From positions 1-20,252 of IMG/VR virus record IMGVR_UViG_3300037153_000569: 20,252 bases of DNA, one strand, 5' to 3'. Positions within the stretch are counted from its first letter, which is position 1; each line of letters opens with the position of its first letter. This DNA is from a virus. The notes under the pieces were generated by a model that saw nothing but the letters and a program-made list of their open reading frames with translations, was not told the origin of the DNA and made no database searches. Positions 8,038 through 15,151 of this stretch are shown here, piece after piece. The translations under genes were made by a program, and so were the position numbers.

Positions 8038-8496
8038 CTATCGCCCTCTCTCTTGCGGAGCGCCGGCGCGCTCGGGATCGCCCTGCATTCGAAAGCCATC
8101 TTTCTGGCCTCGTGGCGGCGGCAGATAGTTGTGGGAAAACGAACGCACCGCGGCGACGATCTGATCGATCCAAATCCTGTTCTCGACGACCTGGCGGTGA
8201 ATTTCGCTCACCCTGGTCTCAAGCTCGCGCAGCCGCGCATCCTGCGCCGCGTTTGCTGCTTCGACCATTAGAACGCGTTGCTGGATGAGTTGTGTCGGGC
8301 GGGCTCCCGCCTGATCGAGCACTTCGACGCGCCGCGTGATTTCTTTGTGATCGCTTTCTAGCCGCGTGACTCTTTCGCCCTGTTTCGCGAGCCAAATGGT
8401 GAAGTAGATGAGCTGCAGTAGGATCGCGAAGGCAAGCCCGAGCGAACTACCGTGCGCGCGCAGGAAGCGGAAAGTGATCTCATTATTGCCGTTCAT
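8038..8496 (-). CDS. Membrane-anchored coiled-coil protein, spanin-like
   Basis: A 152-residue protein with a short polar N-terminus, one hydrophobic segment at about 18-37 (SLGLAFAILLQLIYFTIWLA), a long heptad-rich helical region (about 38-120) and a Pro/Gly-rich basic tail. The layout and size match inner-membrane spanins such as lambda Rz (N-in, periplasmic coiled coil), and it sits directly before endolysin and holin, so a role in the last step of lysis is plausible. I found no nested or following lipoprotein ORF with a lipobox to serve as the Rz1 partner. Alternatively it is a structural or regulatory membrane protein. ATG 8496 follows immediately on the TAG of the previous gene. Confidence 0.55.
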   Translation of the reverse strand: MNGNNEITFRFLRAHGSSLGLAFAILLQLIYFTIWLAKQGERVTRLESDHKEITRRVEVLDQAGARPTQLIQQRVLMVEAANAAQDARLRELETRVSEIHRQVVENRIWIDQIVAAVRSFSHNYLPPPRGQKDGFRMQGDPERAGAPQERGR

Positions 8497-8805
8497 CTAT
8501 TCGACTCGCACGCGGAGCGCACCGCCGGAACGGTAGAGCCCGCCCACCGGCACGCCTCCCAGATCGGCGGCAGCATCATCGGCGTAATCTCCGACCGCCC
8601 CGAGGTCGAGCGAGAGCTGGCCGTTCGCCAATGTGAGCGGCGCCAAGACTGTGATCTTCTCCGGTGGTCCCCGACCTTCGCTCGTGCGCCCGATAAGCGA
8701 GGGTGAGTCGAGCTCGAACTTGATGTGGTCATTGTAGTGCGTGTGGATGCCTTCCATTTCGTCGGTGGCATCCCGGTTCGCCATCTCAACGACGGGATCG
8801 GTCAT
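8497..8805 (-). CDS. Small phage tail-associated protein, function unknown
   Basis: A 102-residue protein. The N-terminal half is acidic and His-containing (DEMEGIHTHYNDHIKFELD). The middle (APLTLANGQLSLDLGAVGDY) looks like beta structure, and the end reads ADDAAADLGGVPVGGLYRSG and then ALRVRV. That closing motif occurs in many phage proteins of otherwise unrelated sequence, as I recall it, and suggests a virion-associated product. Its ATG at 8805 overlaps the TGA of the hub gene by 4 nt, so it belongs to the tail operon. It might form part of the baseplate tip or a fibre element, but nothing in the sequence decides this. Confidence 0.6.
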   Translation of the reverse strand: MTDPVVEMANRDATDEMEGIHTHYNDHIKFELDSPSLIGRTSEGRGPPEKITVLAPLTLANGQLSLDLGAVGDYADDAAADLGGVPVGGLYRSGGALRVRVE

Positions 8806-9959
8806 TGCTGGTTCGGCTCCACTGCCGGGGGCGCTGTTGGTCCGCCGGACGGCGGAAGCGTGTACTGGCTTGCCCCATCGCCGGAGAAATGCGGCCGGTT
8901 GACCTCGAGCCGCGTGGTGTAGCCCTGCCGCGAATAGAGGTGAACGGCCTCGATGATGTTGTACGTGCCGTCGACGCCAGGGCGCGCGCCGATCACCTCA
9001 ACAATCATTGAAGGCTTGGCGCGCGGCTCGCCATTGATGATCACGTGGCCGGAGCCGCGCTTGCTGTCGGAATTCTCGCCTTGGCCATCGTTGCCCTGGT
9101 CTGCGACGCTGGCATTTGGCGCCGGATGCGGCAGCACCTTCGCCGCCTCGGCGAAATTCCACGGCACGGCTCCGCCAAACGTCTTGTTCATGATCGTCCA
9201 GGTGGCCTGCGAGAAATTGAAGAACTGCGAGTTGCTCTCGGCCCACTGACCGCGTGCGGCGAACGGGTAGATTGCCCAGACAATGAGGTTCTCCGACCAC
9301 TTGGCGACGATCGTGCCGAAGCTCTCGTCCATGTCGGTGAAGATCGCCTGGTCGCCGACGATGCGGAAATGCATCCCGAGCTCGCGCGCCATGCGCAGGC
9401 CCCAATGCATCGGCGACTCGTTCATCGCGTACCAGTAATCGCGCATGATGGCCTGGCCGCGCGGGCTCATGCGCACCGACAAACCGGCCTGGCCGAAAAT
9501 CGAGTTGGCCGCCTGCGACATCGGAATCTTCTGGCCTTCCTGCTGACCAGGTGGCGCGCCTTCGCCCAGGCTGAATTGGGAGGGCGCCTTGACGTCGCTG
9601 TTCTGATTGACGCTCACCGCCTCGACCCACAGCCGGCGGCCGCCCTGGTTTCGTCCGAAGGTCGAGCGGATGTCGGAGATGTAGCCGAGGAAGACGGCGC
9701 GGGCGCCTTCGTGCTGCCAGCCGAGCGAGATCTGCACCGATGAATAGAGCGGCGGTATCGGCAGCCGCCCGTCGCGATCGTCGATCTCGATGTGCGCCTC
9801 GTCGTACATATCGGCGCGCAGGATCGCCACGACCGAAATGAGATGCGGATCGAGGCGATTGGTGACGTCGATGCCGCCGACGGTGATCTGGCAATAGGCC
9901 TTGCGGCGCAGCGCCTCGCGCGCCGTCTGCGGTGTGAACGGATCGTAGGCAAACGCCAT
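8802..9959 (-). CDS. Baseplate hub / late control protein gpD-like
   Basis: A 385-residue protein that matches the gpD (P2) / gp44 (Mu) hub family in layout: an N-terminal beta domain (about 25-120, with ITVGGIDVTNRLDPHLISV and VFLGYISDIRSTFG), a middle domain with a helix and Trp/Met-rich stretch (about 150-215, MNESPMHWGLRMARELGMHF), and a final strand motif typical of the family (GVDGTYNIIEAVHLYSRQGY, then TTRLEVNRP). A Gly/Pro-rich tail ends the protein. Hub proteins form the threefold centre of the baseplate that holds the spike and contacts the tail tube. ATG 9959 overlaps the gpX stop as ATGA; an in-frame upstream codon at 9989 is less likely because it would overlap gpX by 31 nt. Confidence 0.85.
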   Translation of the reverse strand: MAFAYDPFTPQTAREALRRKAYCQITVGGIDVTNRLDPHLISVVAILRADMYDEAHIEIDDRDGRLPIPPLYSSVQISLGWQHEGARAVFLGYISDIRSTFGRNQGGRRLWVEAVSVNQNSDVKAPSQFSLGEGAPPGQQEGQKIPMSQAANSIFGQAGLSVRMSPRGQAIMRDYWYAMNESPMHWGLRMARELGMHFRIVGDQAIFTDMDESFGTIVAKWSENLIVWAIYPFAARGQWAESNSQFFNFSQATWTIMNKTFGGAVPWNFAEAAKVLPHPAPNASVADQGNDGQGENSDSKRGSGHVIINGEPRAKPSMIVEVIGARPGVDGTYNIIEAVHLYSRQGYTTRLEVNRPHFSGDGASQYTLPPSGGPTAPPAVEPNQQ

Positions 9960-10231
9960 CAGAGTCGATATCCTTTGGCGACACCCCAAACCACGTCTTG
10001 CTCGATCGGCTTCGGCCGCCCCTTGAGCATTTCAAAATCGATGGGGATGCGGACCTGCGTGCCGGGCGGGATGAACGGCGTGGTGCGATGGATGTGGGCG
10101 AGGTGCGGATTGAGGTCGAGCAGCGCCTCGACGGCACCATAGGTACGGCAGCGATAGCGCCGCCAGATGATCAGGTCGGCAGTGATGAAATCGCCGTGCA
10201 CTGTCAGGATTTCGAAAGCGTCGACCTTCAC
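9959..10231 (-). CDS. gpX-like tail protein (LysM-type)
   Basis: A 90-residue protein of the P2 gpX family: an opening segment FEILTVHGDFITADLIIWRR, a central GAVEALLDLNPHLAHIHRTT and the closing FIPPGTQVRIPI match the LysM-like fold of these small tail proteins, which are needed for tail completion near the baseplate. The GTG start at 10231 overlaps the TGA of the gpU-like gene by 4 nt (GTGA). The gene order U-X-D is that of P2-like phages. Confidence 0.85.
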   Translation of the reverse strand: MKVDAFEILTVHGDFITADLIIWRRYRCRTYGAVEALLDLNPHLAHIHRTTPFIPPGTQVRIPIDFEMLKGRPKPIEQDVVWGVAKGYRL

Positions 10232-10749
10232 AGCGCCGTCCGCCAGATCGCCGCGAATTGCGCATCGTTCGCGGGCACCGGCACGCGCACGAAAATGCAT
10301 TCGAAATGGATGACCTGCCCGACGCCGTCGGGCGCGAGGAACGTATGCTGGCGCACGAGCCGCTCGCACACGTACCAGCCCATCGGCCGGCCATCGCCGC
10401 GCATGAGCAGCTCAGCGACGCCCTGCCGGCGCATCGCTTCGAGCACCTCGATGCCGTCGAGCCCGCCGATGCGGTAGGGAAACAGCCGGCCGCGAAAGAA
10501 CAGCTCCTCGTCGTTCTCGCCCACCCATTCGCGATAGATCGCGGCGCCGGCAATTTCTTTCTTCGCCCAATCGCTCGCGGTCGAATGGTCGACCTCGTGG
10601 ACGTTGAGCGGATGCACCTCGAACTGCAGCGTGCCCCAGGAATAGAGCGAGCGCGTGCCGGTCCAGGTCTTTTGATCGATCGGAAGGAGCGCGGCGCCGA
10701 CCATCTCGCCGCTCGCGAGGACGAGAGTATCCTGCACATAGAGCGGCAA
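10228..10749 (-). CDS. gpU-like tail terminator protein
   Basis: A 173-residue protein with the P2 gpU pattern: WGTLQFEVHPLNVHEVDHST, a Trp-containing segment (SDWAKKEIAG), ELFFRGRLFPYRIGGLDGIE, then LEAMRRQGVAELLMRGDGRP and a final beta strand HFECIFVRV. gpU caps the head-proximal end of the contractile tail and stops tube polymerisation. The start is TTG at 10749, two bases past the TGA of the upstream frame and 5 bases after GGAGG. An ATG nearby at 10753 is in another frame. The protein has about 15 residues more at its N-terminus than the core family. Confidence 0.85.
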   Translation of the reverse strand: MPLYVQDTLVLASGEMVGAALLPIDQKTWTGTRSLYSWGTLQFEVHPLNVHEVDHSTASDWAKKEIAGAAIYREWVGENDEELFFRGRLFPYRIGGLDGIEVLEAMRRQGVAELLMRGDGRPMGWYVCERLVRQHTFLAPDGVGQVIHFECIFVRVPVPANDAQFAAIWRTAL

Positions 10750-11576
10750 TCATTCCTCCATGTCGGCATAGCTGCGCTCGCGCTCGCGGTGCAGCTCGCT
10801 ATTCTGCGCGGCCGCGCCGTAGGCACGGCGCATGCGCGGCGCCCATCGCGACGGGGGCTCGGGCGCCTCGATCTTGAGCTTGATCGGTTTTTCCAGCTCC
10901 TCGCGCCAACGCGCGACCTCGGCGTCGGTCGCCTTGTCCGGGCGCGGGCGCGGCAACGGCGGATGCCGCGGCAACCGCGATGGCCTCGACGGGCGAGAGC
11001 GCGGCAGCGGCGGTTCTCCCAGCGCCTCGCCTGGCCGGCCGCGCGGCAGCGGCGTGCCGTCCACGAATGCCGACGTGACGTCCTCCTGGACCGCCCATTC
11101 CTCATGCGGGAAGCGGCCGCGTCTCGCGCCCCACTGCGCAAAGCCGGCGGCTCCGGCATAGCCATGGGGCTCGCTTGATGCCGTGGTCGGCCCGCCGCCG
11201 GCTTGCGATTGCCGTTCCGCCTCGGCGGCGGCCTGCGCCGTGTGCTGCGCTTGCGCGGAGAGTGGGTCGCCGCCGGTGAGGATGTTCCACCATCGCTGAT
11301 ACCGCATGGCGCTCTGCTGCTGCTGGCCCGAGCCCGGCATGGAGACCCAGAACTTTCCGAGCTGGCGCGCAGCGCCCATGAAATCGCCGCGCTTGATCGC
11401 TTCGGCCGCGGTGGGGAAGAACCGTTGAATGTATCCCCAATTCGCCGCCGCCTGTTGCTGAAAGCTTCCGTAGCGCGGATCGGCGAGACCTGCGGCCCGA
11501 GCCCTCGCCGCATCGGAGGCATTCATGCGGAAGAAGCCGGTGTTGCCCGCCTCGCTCCCGGCCGCGCGGCGCGGAT
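10750..11576 (-). CDS. C-terminal part of the tape measure protein, out of frame
   Basis: This open frame carries about 275 residues that read as protein, while the tape measure frame here reads as Arg/His-rich nonsense. The first convincing residues are LDPRRAAGSEAGNTGFFRMN; an internal ATG at 11526 could start it independently. A compact domain follows (ANWGYIQRFF, AAEAIKRGDFMGAARQLGKF, WVSMPGSGQQQQ), whose end resembles the last helices of lambda-R-type lysozyme-fold lytic enzymes (a GD-x-x-x-A ... W-x-S-x-PG pattern). After this come a long Pro/Arg-rich segment (repeats like PLPRxRP) and a basic helix that ends ERSYADMEE. Deleting one of two tandem CGAG units at 11577-11584 (plus strand) joins it in frame to the upstream gene. 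It may be a separate protein if the ATG is used; no strong ribosome-binding site supports that. Confidence 0.7.
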
Positions 11577-14056
11577 CGAGCGAGGTCCAGGTAGGCGATC
11601 CCGGTCATGAAGTTCTGCACGTTGGTCGCCGCCTGCGTCGTCGGCGGCAGGAGGTTGCCCCCGAGTTGCGAGGCAAGGTCACCGCCACTGCCGCGCGGCG
11701 CGCCGAACCCGACCTGGCGATCGATCTCTTGCTGCACGCGCGCCGCATCGAAGCCATGGGCGGACGGCCCGCCATACTGCATGTGCATCAGATCGAACGG
11801 GATGCCGCTGCGGAAATGACCGCCCCACGTGAACGGCACGCCGCGACGCTGCGCCGCCGCGCGCACGGCAAGCGCGAACTTCTCATAGATCGCATAGCCG
11901 GGCCCGGTCCCGATGTTTGGGATAGGTCGGCCATCGGGACCGAAAATCTGAATATCGCCGGCGCCGCCGTAGCCGCCAGGCGCCATGCCGGCGTGATGGT
12001 AGGAGCCCGGACGTCCGCCGATGCGCACGCCGGAAATCCATTGCCAGGTGTAGCCCGGCGGCAGGCCGTACCTGGCGCCTTCCTCGACCGCGGACACGAG
12101 GTCGGGATGCACGCCGGCCATGCTCGTGCCGCCTCGCGGTGGTGCGGGTCCGCCACCGCCCGGACCTAATCCGGTATCGCTTGGGATGGCCGGCCCGGGC
12201 GCACCGCCAGGGATTCCGCGACCAGCCGCTCCGCCGTACCAGGGCGCACCGGTTCGCCGGCCCATTGCTCCGCCACCGGCTCCATACCCGCCAAGGCTCG
12301 GCCACGCGCCACCGCCGCCATCGGTGCCGCCTTCGGTGAGCTGCGTGTCATAGAAATCGTTGAGCCGCTTCAATTGCGCGATCAGCTCGCGCAATGCCGT
12401 GCCGACCTCGCCCGCGCGCGAAGTGATCGAGAGCGGATCGCTGTACGGATTGAACGCGTTGATCGCGGCCCACAATTGCTTATCGGTCGGCACCGAAACC
12501 GCACGCCCACTGCCCGGGATTTGCGTCCCCGGTCCTCGCGGCCGCCGATCTTCGACGTTGCGCGAAAACCCGCCGCTGAGATCCCAAACGCCCGACCGGC
12601 CTTCGAGGTCGATACCCTCGAACGGCACCGGCCCCATCTGCACGAAAGGCTGGCGCTGGCCGCCGCCGGCGTTGCGATCAAGCTCCTCCAATGCGTCGCG
12701 GAGCCTTTTGGTTCGCTCCGACTCGCGCCCGACCTTGCCGCCGGGCGTCGAGCCCTCGCGGAAGAAATCCTTGATCGCCGACCAGCGATAGGCCCACGTC
12801 GCCGTGAAATGATCGAGCTGCTGCTGCAGGCCGGATTCGTTGAGCAGCTTGTCCCAATCCATCTGACCCTTTTCGACCATCTCCTTGGTCGCCTTGATCA
12901 GATTGTTGAGCTTCTCGATCGCGTCCGCGGTGTCGGTGATCGCCTGCGGCACGCCGGCGATCGCAATAAACTCGCCGGTCGTCTCCATGATGCGATGCAG
13001 CGAGGTGGAGATTTCCTCCAGTGCGGCTTTGGTGTCCTTGCTGATCTTCTCATTCGCGCGATCGACCTCGCCCTGCGCGCGCGACAGCTCCTCATAGCGT
13101 TTCTTCATCTCCGGCCAGGCGTCGCGCAACGTCTGCAACGCGATCATGGCGCCCGAGCCGCGACCAGCGAAGCGCCGGAGCGCCTGGTCAGTGAGCATGT
13201 TGTTGGCTTCGAGGACCTGCATCATCGCGACGACGAAGTCCTGGCCTTCGCCAACGCGGCGCTCGATCTCGCGCCCGACCATCGCCAGGCCCTTGTCGCG
13301 CGATTGCGTGACGGCCCGCACCATGCCCATCAGGGATTCGACCGCTTCGCCGGTCGTGTTGAAGCGCCCGCGGATGGTTTCGAGCGCGGCAATCAATCCC
13401 TGGAATGTTTCGGGCCCGGTGGCCCCGATGCCGGCCAGCGCGCCGGTGATCTGCGGGAGATACTTGCCGAGATCCTGCAAATTGCGCCGGCTCGCCAGCG
13501 CCAATTGCTCCAGCGTCTTGGCCTGCTGCTCTTGATTGAGCTGCATGTTGCGCGCGGCGGCGCCGATGCCGGTGGCGACCTCGTTGATATCGGTCTGCGT
13601 CGCGCGTGCCGCGGCGACCATCTTGGGATAGACCGCGAGCGCCTCGTCGAAGGTCTTGCCGGAAGCCTGGAGGTAGGTGTTAAAACCAGCGACCAGCTTG
13701 TCGCTGTTGATTTTGTAGGCTTTTTCCAGATCGTCGGTGATCTGCTTGAACCGCTCCATCTGCGTCGCGGTGGCGTTGGCGCGGATTTGCGTCATCGTCA
13801 TGGCGCGGTCGATGTTGGCGAATTCCGTCACCGCGCGGCGGCCAAACTCCGCGATCGCGCCAACAGAGAGCGCACGCTCGAGCGACATGCCGAACAGCTC
13901 AACGGAGCGCTTGCCGCGCTCGAATGCCTCCTGGTTGCTATGGTGGAAATCGTCTGTCGCGGTCTTGACGCGATGGAGGTTGAAGGCCGCGGCCGCGAAT
14001 GCTGCCGCGGTCTCGTCCTTCGCGGTCAGCCGTAATGTTGCGACTTCTTCCGGCAC
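11102..14056 (-). CDS. Tail tape measure protein with embedded M15-type peptidase
   Basis: The frame runs 984 residues, but only the first ~824 look real. Residues about 1-480 are the usual tape measure body: Ala-rich helices (VKTATDDFHHSNQEAFERGK, and repeated KLNNLIKATKEM-type helices) with few hydrophobic runs. A Gly/Pro-rich linker follows (about 570-655). Residues about 657-765 form an M15-type peptidase: SYHHAG with Ser685, His687 and His688, then an Ala-Gly-Asp with Asp701, and FDLMH with Asp755 and His758, matching the S-H-x-x-G, A-x-D and D-x-x-H zinc and catalytic motifs. Such a domain in the tail tip region would cut cell wall during DNA entry. The GTG start at 14056 lies just after the chaperone stop. 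After residue ~824 the frame turns to nonsense because of a 4-bp duplication at 11577-11584. Corrected, the protein would be about 1100 residues. Confidence 0.85.
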   Translation of the reverse strand: MPEEVATLRLTAKDETAAAFAAAAFNLHRVKTATDDFHHSNQEAFERGKRSVELFGMSLERALSVGAIAEFGRRAVTEFANIDRAMTMTQIRANATATQMERFKQITDDLEKAYKINSDKLVAGFNTYLQASGKTFDEALAVYPKMVAAARATQTDINEVATGIGAAARNMQLNQEQQAKTLEQLALASRRNLQDLGKYLPQITGALAGIGATGPETFQGLIAALETIRGRFNTTGEAVESLMGMVRAVTQSRDKGLAMVGREIERRVGEGQDFVVAMMQVLEANNMLTDQALRRFAGRGSGAMIALQTLRDAWPEMKKRYEELSRAQGEVDRANEKISKDTKAALEEISTSLHRIMETTGEFIAIAGVPQAITDTADAIEKLNNLIKATKEMVEKGQMDWDKLLNESGLQQQLDHFTATWAYRWSAIKDFFREGSTPGGKVGRESERTKRLRDALEELDRNAGGGQRQPFVQMGPVPFEGIDLEGRSGVWDLSGGFSRNVEDRRPRGPGTQIPGSGRAVSVPTDKQLWAAINAFNPYSDPLSITSRAGEVGTALRELIAQLKRLNDFYDTQLTEGGTDGGGGAWPSLGGYGAGGGAMGRRTGAPWYGGAAGRGIPGGAPGPAIPSDTGLGPGGGGPAPPRGGTSMAGVHPDLVSAVEEGARYGLPPGYTWQWISGVRIGGRPGSYHHAGMAPGGYGGAGDIQIFGPDGRPIPNIGTGPGYAIYEKFALAVRAAAQRRGVPFTWGGHFRSGIPFDLMHMQYGGPSAHGFDAARVQQEIDRQVGFGAPRGSGGDLASQLGGNLLPPTTQAATNVQNFMTGIAYLDLARSAPRGRERGGQHRLLPHECLRCGEGSGRRSRRSALRKLSATGGGELGIHSTVLPHRGRSDQARRFHGRCAPARKVLGLHAGLGPAAAERHAVSAMVEHPHRRRPTLRASAAHGAGRRRGGTAIASRRRADHGIKRAPWLCRSRRLCAVGRETRPLPA
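11577..11584 (-). repeat. 4-bp tandem duplication that breaks the tape measure frame
   Basis: The plus strand reads CGAGCGAG (CTCGCTCG on the coding strand). With both copies, the tape measure frame leaves GIAYLDL for Arg-rich nonsense. With one copy removed, it reads GIAYLDLDPRRAAGSEAGNT and continues in the open frame down to 10750. The total 14056-10750 (3307 bp) becomes a multiple of three (3303) after removing four bases. Confidence 0.75.
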
Positions 14057-14057
14057 T

Positions 14058-14582
14058 CTAAGCCCCGAGATCGAACCCGGTATCGTTGCGCGGCTGATCG
14101 TCGGCCGGCAGCGCGGTCAGTGGGGCTTTCTTGCCGCCGCTCTTCCAGATTGGCGTCGGCTCCTCCACTGGCGGCGGAGGTGGCGCTGGAGGAGGAGCTG
14201 CCATCGGCTCTGCTTCCGCTTGCGCCCTCTCCTCTTCGAGCGCGGCTTGCTGCACCGGCGACAGCGGCACGGTGGGATTGCCCACGATCGGGACCTCGCC
14301 GCGTTCGATGTTCGCCGCAATACCAGCCGGCAGCATCGACACGAACGCGGCCATGACGCGTTCGATATCCGGGTAGTTGATCTGGCGCAGCGCCGCTTGC
14401 TGGAGCCCGGTCAGCTCGGAGAGGAGCGCAAGCGCGGTGCTGATCTCACCCGATTGCCAGCGGATGAAATGATCGAGCTTCACCGGCCTGATGGTGACCG
14501 CATCGATCTTCTGCTTGATGAACTCGACGGGGACGAACAGCTCGATGCGCCGTCCGCCGTCGCGCGTCCAGGTTTCGCTCAT
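14058..14582 (-). CDS. Tail assembly chaperone (gpE / Mu gp41-like)
   Basis: A 174-residue protein. Residues about 10-80 follow the phage tail assembly chaperone pattern (IELFVPVEFIKQKIDAVTIR, PVKLDHFIRW, LALLSELTGLQQAALRQINY, PDIERVMAAF). These proteins coat the tape measure during tail assembly and are absent from the finished tail. The remainder is disordered and Pro-rich (about 95-174, with a PPPAPPPPP run). The position between tube and tape measure is the classic one. Many relatives make an extended product by ribosomal frameshift; I found no convincing X-XXY-YYZ slippery site here, and the single frame already carries the long tail. It ends one base before the tape measure GTG. Confidence 0.8.
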   Translation of the reverse strand: MSETWTRDGGRRIELFVPVEFIKQKIDAVTIRPVKLDHFIRWQSGEISTALALLSELTGLQQAALRQINYPDIERVMAAFVSMLPAGIAANIERGEVPIVGNPTVPLSPVQQAALEEERAQAEAEPMAAPPPAPPPPPVEEPTPIWKSGGKKAPLTALPADDQPRNDTGFDLGA

Positions 14583-14594
14583 GCTTGCGCGCTA

Positions 14595-15140
14595 TCACCC
14601 GATCGGAACGGTCGGGATGCGCAGGATGCGGTTGACGTCGGCGTTGCGATCGACGCCGCCCATGCGACAGGTGTTGAGGAAGAAGTCCCAATAGTACATC
14701 TCGGCGGCATTGAAATAGAGCTCGTAGTGCGTGATGCCGCGGATCGCGTACTCCCAATGCTGGAGCGAGCCGCGCGTCCAGTTGGCCGGGTTGGCGCGCC
14801 CGAGGCGTCCGCCCATGATCGCCTTGGCTTCATGGGCAAGCCCGCTCCGGCGATCGCGGATCACGCCGTAGGCGGTGAAGACGTTCTGGCCCACCGACCA
14901 CGAGCCGATCATGGTCGCGACCTCCGGCGACCAGCCCGCGAGCACGAAGGTAGCTTCGAGCCGCTGCAGGATGGTGTCGATCTCGATGGTAAAGGGCGAG
15001 CCGCCGGCCTGGTGATCGACGAAATTCTCCTCGATATTCGGGAGCTTCAACTCCGAAATCGTGAGGTGTTGCGAGAGCGATGGATCGACATCGCCGCAAA
15101 AGATGTTGGCGGCCTCCATGATGAACACAGATTGGCTCAT
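14595..15140 (-). CDS. Major tail tube protein (gpFII-like)
   Basis: A 181-residue protein that fits the P2 FII tail tube family: MEAANIFCGDVDPSLSQHLT, ELKLPNIEENFVDHQAGGSP, the beta strands FTIEIDTILQRLEATFVLAG, an alternating beta segment and the C-terminal YELYFNAAEMYYWDFF with NRILRIPTVPIG. Hexamers of this protein stack to form the inner tube through which DNA passes and which the sheath drives out. The ATG at 15140 is preceded by AAGGAG, which overlaps the stop codon of the inserted endonuclease gene. It normally sits directly after the sheath gene; here the two are separated by 829 bp. Confidence 0.88.
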   Translation of the reverse strand: MSQSVFIMEAANIFCGDVDPSLSQHLTISELKLPNIEENFVDHQAGGSPFTIEIDTILQRLEATFVLAGWSPEVATMIGSWSVGQNVFTAYGVIRDRRSGLAHEAKAIMGGRLGRANPANWTRGSLQHWEYAIRGITHYELYFNAAEMYYWDFFLNTCRMGGVDRNADVNRILRIPTVPIG

Positions 15141-15151
15141 AGTGGCTCTCC

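Noticed and set aside
12374-14035. Very long plus-strand ORF opposite the tape measure gene
   Set aside because: It is the antisense shadow of a GC-rich gene: no ribosome-binding site, repetitive Arg/Leu/Asp composition, and no recognisable domain.
14058-14350. Programmed -1 frameshift in the chaperone gene
   Set aside because: No heptamer of the X-XXY-YYZ type was found at a sensible place, and the alternative frame reads as Arg-rich shadow.
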